Shown: positions 7,877 through 16,620, counted from the first letter of the stretch. The stretch is 64,000 nt of DNA from Pseudomonas tolaasii NCPPB 2192 (GCF_002813445.1 NZ_PHHD01000001.1:310001-374000); one strand, 5' to 3'. A program made the numbers and translations. The notes: generated from the letters alone by a model not told the origin.

Positions 7877-8437
7877 ATGACCTTGTCCCTGCCACAACAC
7901 TACCGCGAAATTCTCAAGAGCCTGGGCGAAGACCCGGAGCGCGAAGGCTTGCTCGACACGCCCAAGCGCGCCGCCAAGGCCATGCAATACCTGTGTCACG
8001 GCTACGAGCAAGACCTGGACACCATCGTCAACGGCGCGCTGTTCGCCTCTGACAATGACGAGATGGTGATCCTCAAGGACATCGAGTTGTACTCGTTGTG
8101 CGAGCATCATTTGTTGCCGTTTATCGGCAAGGCCCACGTGGCCTACATTCCGACCGGCAAGGTACTGGGCCTGTCGAAGCTGGCGCGCATTGTGGATATG
8201 TACGCGCGGCGCCTGCAGATACAGGAAAACCTCACGCGGCAAATTGCCGACGCCATCCAGCAGGTGACCCAGGCGGCCGGCGTGGCCGTGGTGATCGAAG
8301 CCCAGCACATGTGCATGATGATGCGCGGCGTGGAAAAACAGAATTCAACCATGAACACCTCGGTGATGCTCGGCGCGTTCCGCGAGTCGAACACCACGCG
8401 CATGGAGTTCCTGCAACTGATCGGACGGAGCAAGTAG
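7877..8437 (+). CDS. folE: GTP cyclohydrolase I FolE
   Basis: A 186-residue type I GTP cyclohydrolase, which converts GTP to 7,8-dihydroneopterin triphosphate. Zinc-binding residues are visible in SLCEHHLLPFIGKAHVAYIP and in the later QHMCMMMRGVEK segment; the latter Cys and the first CEHH supply the metal site. The length is normal for short bacterial FolE. In P. putida one folE copy is light-induced under PplR and LOV control, and this copy sits next to such regulators, so it is probably not the sole housekeeping copy. It ends 2 bases before folX. Confidence 0.96.
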   Translation: MTLSLPQHYREILKSLGEDPEREGLLDTPKRAAKAMQYLCHGYEQDLDTIVNGALFASDNDEMVILKDIELYSLCEHHLLPFIGKAHVAYIPTGKVLGLSKLARIVDMYARRLQIQENLTRQIADAIQQVTQAAGVAVVIEAQHMCMMMRGVEKQNSTMNTSVMLGAFRESNTTRMEFLQLIGRSK

Positions 8438-8439
8438 CA

Positions 8440-8811
8440 ATGCCACAACTTCAACCAGGCATGGCGCGCATCCGGGTCAAGGACCTGTGCCTGCGCACTT
8501 TTATCGGCATCAACGAGGACGAGATCCTCAACAAGCAGGACGTGCTGATCAACCTGACCATCCTGTATGCCGCCCAGGAAGCCGTGCGCGACAATGACAT
8601 CGACCACGCGCTGAACTACCGCACCATCACCAAGGCGATCATCGCCCACGTCGAAGGCAACCGCTTTGCCTTGCTGGAGCGCCTGACCCAGGAATTGCTG
8701 GACCTGGTGATGAGCAATGAGTCGGTGCTGTACGCCGAAGTCGAAGTGGACAAACCCCACGCGCTGCGGTTTGCCGAGTCGGTTTCGATTACCCTGGCGG
8801 CCAGCCGCTAA
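8440..8811 (+). CDS. folX: dihydroneopterin triphosphate 2'-epimerase FolX
   Basis: A 123-residue FolB/FolX-fold protein that epimerises dihydroneopterin triphosphate to dihydromonapterin triphosphate. The segment RIRVKDLCLRTFIGINEDE resembles FolX more than the aldolase FolB, and the downstream LNYRTITKAI and LLERLTQELLDLV are family signatures. The length fits the 120-residue E. coli FolX. Placement between folE and the end of a folM-folE-folX run supports the FolX call. The start lies 2 bases after the folE stop. Confidence 0.93.
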   Translation: MPQLQPGMARIRVKDLCLRTFIGINEDEILNKQDVLINLTILYAAQEAVRDNDIDHALNYRTITKAIIAHVEGNRFALLERLTQELLDLVMSNESVLYAEVEVDKPHALRFAESVSITLAASR

Positions 8812-8835
8812 CCCTCCGGATTTTCAGTGAGCCTT

Positions 8836-9132
8836 ATGAACGATCAACAACGCCTCGAACTCGAAGCCGCCGCCTTCCGCCGGCTGGTGGCGCACCTGGA
8901 CAGCCGCAAGGATGTGCAGAACATTGACCTGATGAACCTCTCGGGCTTCTGCCGCAACTGCTTGTCCAAGTGGTACAAGGCCGAGGCCGACGAGCGCCAC
9001 ATCGAGCTGAGCCTCGATGACGCCCGCGAAGTGGTGTACGGCATGCCGTACGCCGAGTGGAAAGCCCAATACCAGAAAGAAGCCAGCGCCGATCAACAAG
9101 CGGCGTTCGCCAAAGGAAAACCCCATGACTGA
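8836..9132 (+). CDS. DUF1244 domain protein
   Basis: A 98-residue protein of the DUF1244 family, recognised by SGFCRNCLSKWY near residues 35-46 with a conserved Cys-x2-Cys pair and VVYGMPYAEWK near 65-75. The function is unknown. The ATG at 8836 is preferred over an in-frame GTG at 8827. It follows folX by 24 bp and overlaps the HopJ-family gene by 8 bases, so these small genes are translationally coupled to the pterin cluster. Confidence 0.88.
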   Translation: MNDQQRLELEAAAFRRLVAHLDSRKDVQNIDLMNLSGFCRNCLSKWYKAEADERHIELSLDDAREVVYGMPYAEWKAQYQKEASADQQAAFAKGKPHD

Positions 9133-9463
9133 TTTGAACACCCTGCGTGCCAGCCTCAACAGCGGCGAACATGTTTTTGCCGACACCCTGGCGTTTGTTG
9201 CCGCCGGTTACGACTACCAGCCCCAAGCCTTTACCAACGGCGACGTGGAAAATGCCGCCGGCCAGAACGAAGGCTCGTGCAAGACCCTGGGCCTGGCGCT
9301 GCTGGAAGGCCTGAGCGACCAGGAAGCGCTGCTGGCGTTTGGCGAGCATTACCGTTCAGTGGTGGCGACGCCTGAGGGCAGCGATCACGGTAATATTCGT
9401 GCGTTGATTGCCCATGGTTTGGCCGGTGTGAAGTTCAGCGCACAGCCCCTGACCCGCCGCTGA
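9125..9463 (+). CDS. HopJ type III effector family protein
   Basis: A 112-residue protein of the HopJ family (YDYQPQAFTNGDVENAAGQNEGSCK, then FGEHYRSVVATPEGSDHGNIRAL). The family was named from P. syringae but occurs widely in bacteria without type III secretion. No secretion genes or hrp box are seen here, so a cytoplasmic housekeeping role is more likely. It starts 8 bases inside the DUF1244 gene and is the last gene before a REP pair and a bidirectional terminator. Confidence 0.88.
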   Translation: MTDLNTLRASLNSGEHVFADTLAFVAAGYDYQPQAFTNGDVENAAGQNEGSCKTLGLALLEGLSDQEALLAFGEHYRSVVATPEGSDHGNIRALIAHGLAGVKFSAQPLTRR

Positions 9464-9472
9464 TTCGACCTC

Positions 9473-9544
9473 TGTGGGAGCTGGCTTGCCTGCGATGGCG
9501 GTGGTGACTGATACACCGCTATCGCAGGCAAGCCAGCTCCCACA
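9473..9544. repeat. REPIN-type inverted REP pair
   Basis: Two inverted copies of the GTGGGAGCTGGCTTGCCTGC-type palindromic sequence flank a short spacer, between the convergent HopJ-family and trxB genes. Type A of this window. Confidence 0.85.
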
Positions 9545-9577
9545 TTTGATTTGTGTTGTTGATCAAATTGCGGGCAT

Positions 9578-9607
9578 AAAAAAACCGGCCTCTCAGCCGG
9601 TTTTTTT
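9578..9607. terminator. bidirectional rho-independent terminator
   Basis: The stem AACCGGC/GCCGGTT has a short TCTCA loop, a run of A before it and a run of T after it. It can serve both the HopJ-family transcript and the convergent trxB. Confidence 0.9.
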
Positions 9608-9618
9608 GTTTCTACGGT

Positions 9619-10581
9619 TTAGAACGAAGCGTCCTTCAACCCGTCGAGGTAACGCTCGGCATCCAGGGCCGCCATGCAACCGGCGCCGGCCGAGGTGATG
9701 GCCTGGCGGTACACGTGGTCAGCCACGTCACCGGCGGCGAAGATGCCTTCGATGTTGGTGGCGGTGGCGTTGCCTTCACGGCCTCCCTGCACCACCAGGT
9801 AGCCGTCTTTGGCTTCCAGCACGCCCTCGAACAGCGAGGTGTTCGGGGTGTGGCCGATGGCGATGAACACGCCATCGACTTTCAGCTCGTCGAAGCTGCC
9901 GTCGTTGTTTTTCAGGCGGGCACCGGTCACGCCCATGTTGTCGCCCAGGACTTCGTCCAGGGTGGCGTTGAGCTTGAGGATGATTTTGCCTTCAGCGACA
10001 CGGGCGTGCAGCTTGTCGATCAGGATCTTCTCGGCGCGGAAGGTCTCGCGGCGGTGAACCAGGGTCACGGTGCTGGCGATGTTGGCCAGGTACAGCGCCT
10101 CTTCCACGGCCGTGTTACCGCCACCGACCACAGCCACCGGCTTGTTGCGGTAGAAGAAACCGTCGCAGGTCGCGCAGGCCGAAACGCCTTTGCCCATGAA
10201 CGCTTCTTCCGATGGCAGGCCCAGGTAACGGGCGCTGGCGCCGGTGGCGATGATCAGCGCGTCACAGGTGTAGACGCCGCTGTCGCCGGTCAGGCTGTAA
10301 GGCTTTTTCGAGAAGTCGACTTTGTTGATGTGGTCGAAAACGATCTCGGTCTCAAAGCGCTCGGCGTGTTCTTTCATGCGTTCCATCAGCACCGGACCGG
10401 TCAGGCCGTGAACGTCGCCCGGCCAGTTGTCGACTTCGGTGGTGGTGGTCAACTGACCGCCCGCCTGCATGCCGGTGATCAGCAGCGGCTTGAGGTTGGC
10501 CCGGGCAGCGTAGACGGCAGCGCTGTAACCGGCAGGGCCGGAACCGAGAATAATCACTCGCGAATGACGGGTATCAGACAT
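9619..10581 (-). CDS. trxB: thioredoxin-disulfide reductase TrxB
   Basis: A 320-residue flavoprotein that reduces thioredoxin with NADPH. The FAD-binding GSGPAGYSAAVYAARA lies at residues 13-28. The redox-active CATC is at residues 136-139, the NADPH-binding GGGNTAVEEALYL lies downstream, and the C-terminal GDVADHVYRQAITSAG contacts FAD. Length and motifs are those of the E. coli-type enzyme. It is convergent with the HopJ-family gene across a terminator and divergent from cysZ. The 282 bp between trxB and cysZ show no obvious operator. Confidence 0.96.
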   Translation of the reverse strand: MSDTRHSRVIILGSGPAGYSAAVYAARANLKPLLITGMQAGGQLTTTTEVDNWPGDVHGLTGPVLMERMKEHAERFETEIVFDHINKVDFSKKPYSLTGDSGVYTCDALIIATGASARYLGLPSEEAFMGKGVSACATCDGFFYRNKPVAVVGGGNTAVEEALYLANIASTVTLVHRRETFRAEKILIDKLHARVAEGKIILKLNATLDEVLGDNMGVTGARLKNNDGSFDELKVDGVFIAIGHTPNTSLFEGVLEAKDGYLVVQGGREGNATATNIEGIFAAGDVADHVYRQAITSAGAGCMAALDAERYLDGLKDASF

Positions 10582-10862
10582 GACTCACTCCTGTCGACCG
10601 CCCGGACCACAAGGCGGCTGGAATAAAAAAGGACTGCGAAGCACTTGGGGAAGGCTTGAACTCGCACGTCCTGAAAATAATGGGTGCAGCGTATAGAGGG
10701 GGGCAAGATTAAGGAAATACGGAATGACAATCCAGCTCATAGGCGATCTCTATGCAATTGAACCGGTTGATCGACACCTTTGTTACCGTTGATGTCGCAG
10801 CTTTCGCCGCTGGCACAAAGTCGGTAAGGTCGGCGCGTTCGTCATCCTGCTCGGAGTTCTCC

Positions 10863-11630
10863 ATGCCCGCCCCTGCTCTTTCCGGCCCGCAATACCTGCG
10901 TGAAGGCCTCAAACTGGTGCTGAGCCCCGGCCTGCGGCTGTTTGTGCTGCTGCCGCTGGCGATCAACCTGGTGCTGTTCGTCGGTTTGATCTACTTCGCT
11001 GGCCATCAATTCAGCCTGTGGGTCGACCACTTGATGCCGACGCTGCCGAGCTGGCTGAGTTTCTTCAGCTATATCCTCTGGCCCTTGTTCGTGGTGCTGG
11101 TGGTGCTGATGGTGTTTTTCACCTTCACCATGCTGGCCAATATCATCGCGGCGCCGTTCAACGGCTTTCTTTCGGAGAAAGTCGAAGTGGTGGTGCGCGG
11201 CACCGATGACTTCCCGGCATTCAGCTGGGGCGAACTGGTGGCCATGGTCCCGCGCACCCTGGCGCGGGAAATGCGCAAGCTGGGTTACTTCCTGCCCCGG
11301 GCCATCGGCCTGTTTATCCTGTCGTTCATTCCGGTGGTCAACCTGGTTGCTGCGCCGCTGTGGCTGCTGTTCGGCGTGTGGATGATGGCGATCCAGTACA
11401 TCGACTACCCGGCCGACAACCACAAGCTGGGCTGGAACGAAATGCTCGCCTGGCTGCGCCAGAAACGCTGGCAGAGCATGAGCTTCGGCGGGATTGTATA
11501 CCTGGTGTTGCTGGTGCCAGTGGTCAACCTGCTGATGATGCCGGCGGCAGTGGCCGGGGCAACCTTGTTCTGGGTGCGCGAACAAGGCGCCGAGGCGATG
11601 GCACAGCAACAAAAAGTGACCAAGTCATAA
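10863..11630 (+). CDS. cysZ: sulfate transporter CysZ
   Basis: A 255-residue inner-membrane protein of the CysZ (EI24/DUF540) family, which brings sulfate into the cytoplasm for cysteine synthesis. The N-terminus GPQYLREGLKLVLSPGLRLFVLLPLAINL and the segment PFNGFLSEKVE near residue 100 are typical. About four to six hydrophobic segments are visible. The ATG at 10863 (MPAPALSGPQY) was chosen because a GGAG precedes it and longer starts add non-homologous sequence. Divergent from trxB, as in other pseudomonads. Confidence 0.92.
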   Translation: MPAPALSGPQYLREGLKLVLSPGLRLFVLLPLAINLVLFVGLIYFAGHQFSLWVDHLMPTLPSWLSFFSYILWPLFVVLVVLMVFFTFTMLANIIAAPFNGFLSEKVEVVVRGTDDFPAFSWGELVAMVPRTLAREMRKLGYFLPRAIGLFILSFIPVVNLVAAPLWLLFGVWMMAIQYIDYPADNHKLGWNEMLAWLRQKRWQSMSFGGIVYLVLLVPVVNLLMMPAAVAGATLFWVREQGAEAMAQQQKVTKS

Positions 11631-11684
11631 ATCCATCATCCCGATGACACAATGACGACATGGCCCACGGTGACACTGTGGGTC

Positions 11685-12863
11685 ATGACGACAGCCTCGC
11701 TTCACATCACCCTCATCACCGAAACCTTCCCGCCGGAGATCAACGGGGTGGCCAATACCCTTGGCCGCCTGTGTGACGGTTTGCGCGCGCGGGGCCATCA
11801 AGTCGAGCTGGTGCGCCCCCGCCAGGGCGCCGACCAGACCCGCCCCAGCGATGATGAATTGCTGCTGTGCCGCGGCTGGCCGCTGCCGGGTTACCCTGGG
11901 TTGCAATGGGGGCAGTCGTCGATGCACAAGCTGTTGCGCCGCTGGACCCGTCAGCGCCCGGACGTGCTGTACATCGCCACCGAAGGGCCGCTGGGGTTGT
12001 CTGCGTTGCGTGCGGCGCGGCGTCTGGGAATCAGTGTGGTCAGCGGGTTTCATACCAACTTCCAGCAATATTCGAATCAATATGGCTTGAGCCTGCTGAG
12101 CCGTGTGGTCACCCATTACCTGCGCTGGTTTCACAACCGTTCGACCCTGACCCTGGTGCCGAGCGCCAGCCAGCGCCTGGAGCTGGAGCGTCGCAGTTTC
12201 GAACGCCTGGGCATGCTGGCCCGCGGCGTGGACAGCCAATTGTTTCACCCGGCCAAGCGCGACAGCGCGCTGCGCACAAGCTGGGCGTTGAACGACGAGC
12301 AGACCGCCGTGCTGTATGTGGGCCGGCTGGCCCAGGAAAAAAACCTGGGGCTGCTCAAGCGTTGCTTCGAAACCCTGCAGGACACCTACCCGCTGCGCCA
12401 GATGAAACTGATCATCGTCGGCGACGGCCCGCAACGTGCCGTGCTGGAAAAGGAACTGCCGGAAGCGGTTTTCTGCGGCACTTTGCGCGGTGAGGAACTG
12501 GCGCGGCATTACGCCTCGGGGGATGTGTTCCTGTTCCCCAGCCTGACCGAAACCTTTGGCAACGTGGTGCTCGAAGCCATGGCGTCAGGGTTGGGTGTGG
12601 TGGCTTACGACCAGGCGGCCGCGACCCAGCATATTCGCCATGGCTACAACGGCGTGCTGGCGATGCCGGGGGATGAGGATGCGTTTTGCGATGCAGCCAA
12701 TTGGTTGCTGGAAGACGCGGAAAGTTTGCGTCGCATGCGCCTGAACGCCCGCCAACACGCGAGTCGCCAGGGCTGGCCGGCGATTATCGAGCAGTTTGAA
12801 CGGCAGTTGCGTGGGGTATGCGGCGAGCAGCCGGTGATTGCAGGGCAGTCGCGCTTGATCTGA
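11685..12863 (+). CDS. glycosyltransferase family 4 protein
   Basis: A 392-residue retaining GT-B glycosyltransferase of family 4, similar to GDP-mannose-dependent alpha-mannosyltransferases. The N-terminal domain starts ITLITETFPPEINGVANTLGRL. The C-terminal nucleotide-binding domain contains VLYVGRLAQEKNLGLL, FLFPSLTETFGNVVLEAMASG and the E-x7-E pair typical of GT4. The ATG at 11685 is favoured over one at 11652, which would add 11 unlike residues. It stands alone downstream of cysZ and its acceptor is unknown; a membrane glycolipid is one possibility. Confidence 0.9.
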   Translation: MTTASLHITLITETFPPEINGVANTLGRLCDGLRARGHQVELVRPRQGADQTRPSDDELLLCRGWPLPGYPGLQWGQSSMHKLLRRWTRQRPDVLYIATEGPLGLSALRAARRLGISVVSGFHTNFQQYSNQYGLSLLSRVVTHYLRWFHNRSTLTLVPSASQRLELERRSFERLGMLARGVDSQLFHPAKRDSALRTSWALNDEQTAVLYVGRLAQEKNLGLLKRCFETLQDTYPLRQMKLIIVGDGPQRAVLEKELPEAVFCGTLRGEELARHYASGDVFLFPSLTETFGNVVLEAMASGLGVVAYDQAAATQHIRHGYNGVLAMPGDEDAFCDAANWLLEDAESLRRMRLNARQHASRQGWPAIIEQFERQLRGVCGEQPVIAGQSRLI

Positions 12864-12884
12864 CGCAGGTGTTGGCCGTCAGAT

Positions 12885-12958
12885 CGCCATCGCGGGCAAG
12901 CCCGGCGCCCACAGGGAAATGCGTTCCACTGTGGGAGCCGGGCTTGCCCGCGATGGCG
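12885..12958. repeat. REPIN-type inverted REP pair
   Basis: Inverted halves read CGCCATCGCGGGCAAGCCCG and its complement, with a 15-base spacer, between convergent glycosyltransferase and old yellow enzyme genes. It is a GCCCGCGATG variant of the type A unit. Confidence 0.85.
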
Positions 12959-12974
12959 TCAAACCTGTCTCTGC

Positions 12975-14078
12975 TTACACCAGGCTCGTCAACGCCTCAC
13001 GACTGAACGGCAGAATGTCGCCTTCACGACCTTCGCGCACCTTCACGGCCCAATCCGGGTCCACCAGCAGCGCACGGCCCACGGCCACCAGGTCGAACTC
13101 GTCGTTGTTCAGGCGCTCCAGCAGTTTTTCCAGGCTCGCCGGTTGCGCCACCTTGTCGGTGTTGACCATGAACTGCAGGAACTCGCCATCGAGGCCGACG
13201 CTGCCCACGGTGATGGTCGGCTTGCCGGTGAGTTTGCGCGTCCAGCCGGCCAGGTTGAGGTCGGAGCCTTCGAATTCCGGCTCCCAGAAACGACGGGTGG
13301 AGCAATGGAAAATATCCACACCGGCGTCGGCCAACGGTTTGAGGAATTCCCCCAAGGCCTCCGGGGTTTGCACCAGGCGCGCGGTGTAGTCCTGCTGCTT
13401 CCACTGGGAGAAGCGCAGGATGATCGGAAAGTCCGGGCCGACGGCGGCGCGGGTGGCCTGGATCAGCTCAATGGCGAAACGCGAACGGTTGGCCAGGCTG
13501 CCGCCGTATTCGTCGGTGCGCTGGTTGCTGCCTTCCCAAAAGAACTGGTCGATCAGATAGCCGTGGGCGCCGTGGATCTCCACGCCGTCCATGCCGATGC
13601 TTTGTGCATCCTTGGCGGCCTGGGCGAAGGCGTTGATCACGTCCTTGATGTCCTGGGTGGTCATGCCGTGCACCACGACATTACCGTCCTTGAGCTTTTC
13701 CATCGGGCCATAGGCGGGAACACTGGCATCCGGCTCGGTGCCGATGCGGCGCACGCTGCCCACATGCCACAGTTGCGGAACGATCTTGCCGCCTTCGGCG
13801 TGTACCGCGTCGACCACTTTCTTCCAGCCCGCCAACGCGGCCTCGCCATAGAAATGCGGCACGTTCGGGTAGCCGTTGGACGCTGGATGACCGACCACCG
13901 TGCCTTCGGTGACGATCAGGCCCACGCCCGCAGCCGCACGGCGACGGTAGTACTCGATGACCTTGGAATTGGGCACGCCACCCGGGGAGAACGAGCGGGT
14001 CATCGGCGCCATGACCACGCGGGTGGACAGTTGCAGAGCGCCGAGCTGGAAAGGTTTGAACAAGGCTTGGACAGGCAT
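12975..14078 (-). CDS. old yellow enzyme family alkene reductase
   Basis: A 367-residue FMN-dependent ene-reductase of the OYE/NemA/XenA-B type that reduces activated alkenes, nitro compounds or nitrate esters with NAD(P)H. The FMN contacts VVMAPMTRSF near residues 21-30 and the catalytic region HGAHGYLIDQFFW near 181-193 are present. The substrate-binding pair appears as His...Gly-Ala-His as in classical OYEs. The ATG at 14078 (MPVQ) is preceded by GGAG at good spacing. It stands alone between two repeat pairs. Probably a xenobiotic or electrophile detoxification enzyme. Confidence 0.93.
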   Translation of the reverse strand: MPVQALFKPFQLGALQLSTRVVMAPMTRSFSPGGVPNSKVIEYYRRRAAAGVGLIVTEGTVVGHPASNGYPNVPHFYGEAALAGWKKVVDAVHAEGGKIVPQLWHVGSVRRIGTEPDASVPAYGPMEKLKDGNVVVHGMTTQDIKDVINAFAQAAKDAQSIGMDGVEIHGAHGYLIDQFFWEGSNQRTDEYGGSLANRSRFAIELIQATRAAVGPDFPIILRFSQWKQQDYTARLVQTPEALGEFLKPLADAGVDIFHCSTRRFWEPEFEGSDLNLAGWTRKLTGKPTITVGSVGLDGEFLQFMVNTDKVAQPASLEKLLERLNNDEFDLVAVGRALLVDPDWAVKVREGREGDILPFSREALTSLV

Positions 14079-14204
14079 GGAACACTCCACGGAAGGGGGG
14101 ATTTATGATGTGGATAATATGGCGAGTGCGCCGCGTGCGGAAGCACTATTGATTTGGGTGATTAAGGGGTAAAAGCGCGGGAGGCGAAGAAGCGCTGACT
14201 TGTA

Positions 14205-14338
14205 TGTGGCGAGCGGGCTTGCCCCGCGTTGGGGCGCGAAGCGGCCCCAAAACCATGCACCTCCGAGTGTCTGAAAAACCGCAGTGAGTTTATTGGGGCT
14301 GCTGCGCAGCCCAACGCGGGGCAAGCCCGCTCGCCACA
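14205..14338. repeat. inverted REP pair, GTGGCGAGCGGG type
   Basis: Inverted copies of a GTGGCGAGCGGGCTTGCCCC unit (type B of this window) flank an 80-base spacer that itself contains complementary GGCCCC segments. A third, degenerate half follows at 14341-14358. Confidence 0.8.
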
Positions 14339-14369
14339 ACAAGCCTGCTTGCCACAACAATCCCGCTAT

Positions 14370-14852
14370 TCAGGCCAGGGCTTTTTCGATGGCCTGCACG
14401 ATCGCTGGATCATCCGGTGCGGTGCGCGGCGAGAAGCGCGCCAGTACACGCCCGTCCTTGCCCAGCAGGAATTTCTCGAAGTTCCAGGTGATGTCCCCGG
14501 GAAACTCGGCGCCCTCGCCCGCCAGCAAACGGTACAACTGGTGGCGGTCGGGCCCGTTCACGTCGAGCTTGCTGCCCAGCGGAAAGTTGACGCCATAGTT
14601 CAGGCTGCAGAACTCGCGGATTTCTTCCTCAGTGCCCGGCTCCTGGCCTGCAAACTGGTTGCACGGCAGGCCCAGCACGGTGAAACCCTGGTCCTTGTAC
14701 TGCTGATAGAGGTTTTCCAACGCCGCGTATTGCGGGGTCAAGCCACATTTGGAGGCCACGTTGACCACCAGCACAACTTGCCCCTTGAAGGGCGCCAGCG
14801 GCAGCTCATGACCGTCTAAAGCTTTGAGTTTCAGGTCGTGGAAAGCACTCAT
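14370..14852 (-). CDS. glutathione peroxidase family protein
   Basis: A 160-residue thiol peroxidase of the glutathione peroxidase family that reduces hydroperoxides, in bacteria generally with thioredoxin. The peroxidatic Cys sits in NVASKCGLTPQY near residue 36. The GLPCNQFAGQEPG segment supplies Gln and a probable resolving Cys, and WNFEKFLLGKDG supplies the active-site Trp. The length is typical of non-selenium bacterial forms. The start at 14852 (MSAFHDLKL) was chosen over longer in-frame options. Confidence 0.94.
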   Translation of the reverse strand: MSAFHDLKLKALDGHELPLAPFKGQVVLVVNVASKCGLTPQYAALENLYQQYKDQGFTVLGLPCNQFAGQEPGTEEEIREFCSLNYGVNFPLGSKLDVNGPDRHQLYRLLAGEGAEFPGDITWNFEKFLLGKDGRVLARFSPRTAPDDPAIVQAIEKALA

Positions 14853-14952
14853 GACGAACTCCAGATATCCCATGTTTTTCGCGTTGCAGCTTTTGAGATT
14901 ACAGGCCACAAGCCTGCAATCATAGACACCGATTGAAAAACTCGCCCGCCGG

Positions 14953-15417
14953 TTATTGCGCAGTCGGCCAGGGCAGAATCGGGATGGCCGTGACCGCATT
15001 TTGCGGGCTGCCTTCGATCAAACGGTCGCTGTAAACCAGGTAAACCAGGGTGTTGCGCTTCTTGTCGAGGAAGCGCACGACCTGCATGGTTTTGAACACC
15101 AGCGAGGTGCGTTCCTTGAACACTTCATCGCCGTCCTTGAGCTCGCCCTTGAAGTGGATCGGGCCCACCTGACGGCAGGCGATCGAGGCTTCGGCGCGGT
15201 CTTCGGCCAGGCCCAGGCCGCCTTTGACGCCACCGGTCTTGGCACGCGACAGGTAGCAGGTCACGCCGTCAACCTTGGGGTCATCAAACGCTTCGACCAC
15301 AATGCGGTCGTTGGGGCCGACAAACTTGAACACGGTCGACACCTGGCCGATTTCCTCGGCCGAGGCCAGCAGCGGCAGCGCCAGCAGCAAGCCGAGCAAT
15401 CCCTTCATGACACGCAT
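14953..15417 (-). CDS. creA: CreA family periplasmic protein
   Basis: A 154-residue protein of the CreA family with a signal peptide (MKGLLGLLLALPLLASAEE, cleavage near residue 21). Downstream are EAFDDPKVDGVTCYLSRAKTGG, SIACRQVGP and FKTMQVVRFLDKKRNTLVYL, all family signatures. The function is unknown; it is exported to the periplasm. The start at 15417 has AAGGAA upstream. It follows proB closely on the same strand (16 bp), so they may be co-transcribed. Confidence 0.93.
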   Translation of the reverse strand: MRVMKGLLGLLLALPLLASAEEIGQVSTVFKFVGPNDRIVVEAFDDPKVDGVTCYLSRAKTGGVKGGLGLAEDRAEASIACRQVGPIHFKGELKDGDEVFKERTSLVFKTMQVVRFLDKKRNTLVYLVYSDRLIEGSPQNAVTAIPILPWPTAQ

Positions 15418-15433
15418 CGTTTATTCCTTTTGT

Positions 15434-16552
15434 TTAGACCAGGATCAGGTTATCGCGGTGAACCAGCTCCGGCTCTGCCATGTAACCCAATAATCCGACA
15501 ATGGCGTCAGACGATTGTCCAATAATCTTCTGCGCTTCCAGGGCGCTGTAGTTGGCCAGGCCACGGGCGATTTCACGACCGTCCGGCGCCACGCACACCA
15601 CCATCTCGCCACGGCGGAAGCTGCCCTGCACCAGTTTGACGCCCACCGGCAGCAAGCTCTTGTTGCCCTGGGACAAGGCTGACACAGCACCGTCGTCCAG
15701 AACCAGCGTGCCGCGGGTTTGCAGATGACCGGCCAGCCATTGTTTGCGCGCTGCGAGCATGCCGCGTTCCGGCGACAACAGCGTGCCGATGCGTTCACCC
15801 GCCTTGAGGCGGTCCAGCACACGTTCCAGGCGCCCGCCGACGATGATGGTGTGGGCACCGGAACGCGCGGCCAGGCGCGCAGCGCGCAACTTGGTCTGCA
15901 TGCCGCCACGGCCAAGGGCGCCGCCGACGCTGCCGGCCACGGCGTCCAGCGCCGGGTCATCGGCACGGGCTTCGTAGATAAGCTGGGCGTCGGGGTTGTT
16001 GCGCGGGTCGGCGTCGAACATGCCGTCGCGGTCGGTGAGGATCACCAGCAGGTCGGCTTCCACCAGGTTGGCGACCAGCGCGGCCAGGGTGTCGTTGTCG
16101 CCGAAACGGATTTCGTCGGTCACCACGGTGTCGTTTTCGTTGATCACCGGGATGACTTTCAGCTCCACCAAGGCGCGCAAGGTGCTGCGGGCGTTGAGGT
16201 AGCGCTTGCGGTCGGACAGGTCGTCGTGGGTCAGCAGGATCTGCGCGGTGTGGCGGCCGTGCTCGGCAAAGCTGGATTCCCAGGCTTGCACCAGGCCCAT
16301 CTGGCCGATGGCGGCGGCGGCTTGCAGTTCGTGCATCGCGCTGGGTCGCACGGTCCAGCCGAGGCGGCTCATCCCGGCGGCAACGGCCCCGGACGATACC
16401 AGCACCAATTCCACGCCCGCTTCATGCAAGGCCACCATCTGTTCGACCCAAACGCTCATCGCTGCGCGATCCAGGCCTTTGCCGTCCGCCGTCAGCAGCG
16501 CACTTCCGATCTTTACGACCCAGCGCTGCGCACCTGTCACTTTGCTCCGCAT
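15434..16552 (-). CDS. proB: glutamate 5-kinase ProB
   Basis: A 372-residue ATP:glutamate 5-phosphotransferase, the first step of proline synthesis. The amino-acid kinase domain (WVVKIGSALLT near residues 10-20, VLVSSGAVAAGM near 50-61, INENDTVV and FGDNDTLAALVA) occupies about residues 1-255. A C-terminal PUA domain follows (RGTLVLDDGAVSALSQGNKSLLPVGV). The start at 16552 (MRSKVTGA) gives the normal pseudomonad length; an ATG one codon earlier is also possible. It lies downstream of obg across a hairpin. Confidence 0.97.
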   Translation of the reverse strand: MRSKVTGAQRWVVKIGSALLTADGKGLDRAAMSVWVEQMVALHEAGVELVLVSSGAVAAGMSRLGWTVRPSAMHELQAAAAIGQMGLVQAWESSFAEHGRHTAQILLTHDDLSDRKRYLNARSTLRALVELKVIPVINENDTVVTDEIRFGDNDTLAALVANLVEADLLVILTDRDGMFDADPRNNPDAQLIYEARADDPALDAVAGSVGGALGRGGMQTKLRAARLAARSGAHTIIVGGRLERVLDRLKAGERIGTLLSPERGMLAARKQWLAGHLQTRGTLVLDDGAVSALSQGNKSLLPVGVKLVQGSFRRGEMVVCVAPDGREIARGLANYSALEAQKIIGQSSDAIVGLLGYMAEPELVHRDNLILV

Positions 16553-16620
16553 CATCTTCAACCTTAGAGTGAGGGCTGTACGCGACCCAGCGTCGCCCAA
16601 AACGTTATACCCGGATACCA

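Noticed and set aside
9125..9463. Type III effector gene
   Set aside because: HopJ-family homology is clear, but there are no hrp genes or hrp box, and the family occurs in bacteria without type III secretion; kept as a family name only.
9715..10626. 303-codon open frame opposite trxB
   Set aside because: It is a shadow of trxB, which has complete FAD, CATC and NADPH motifs.
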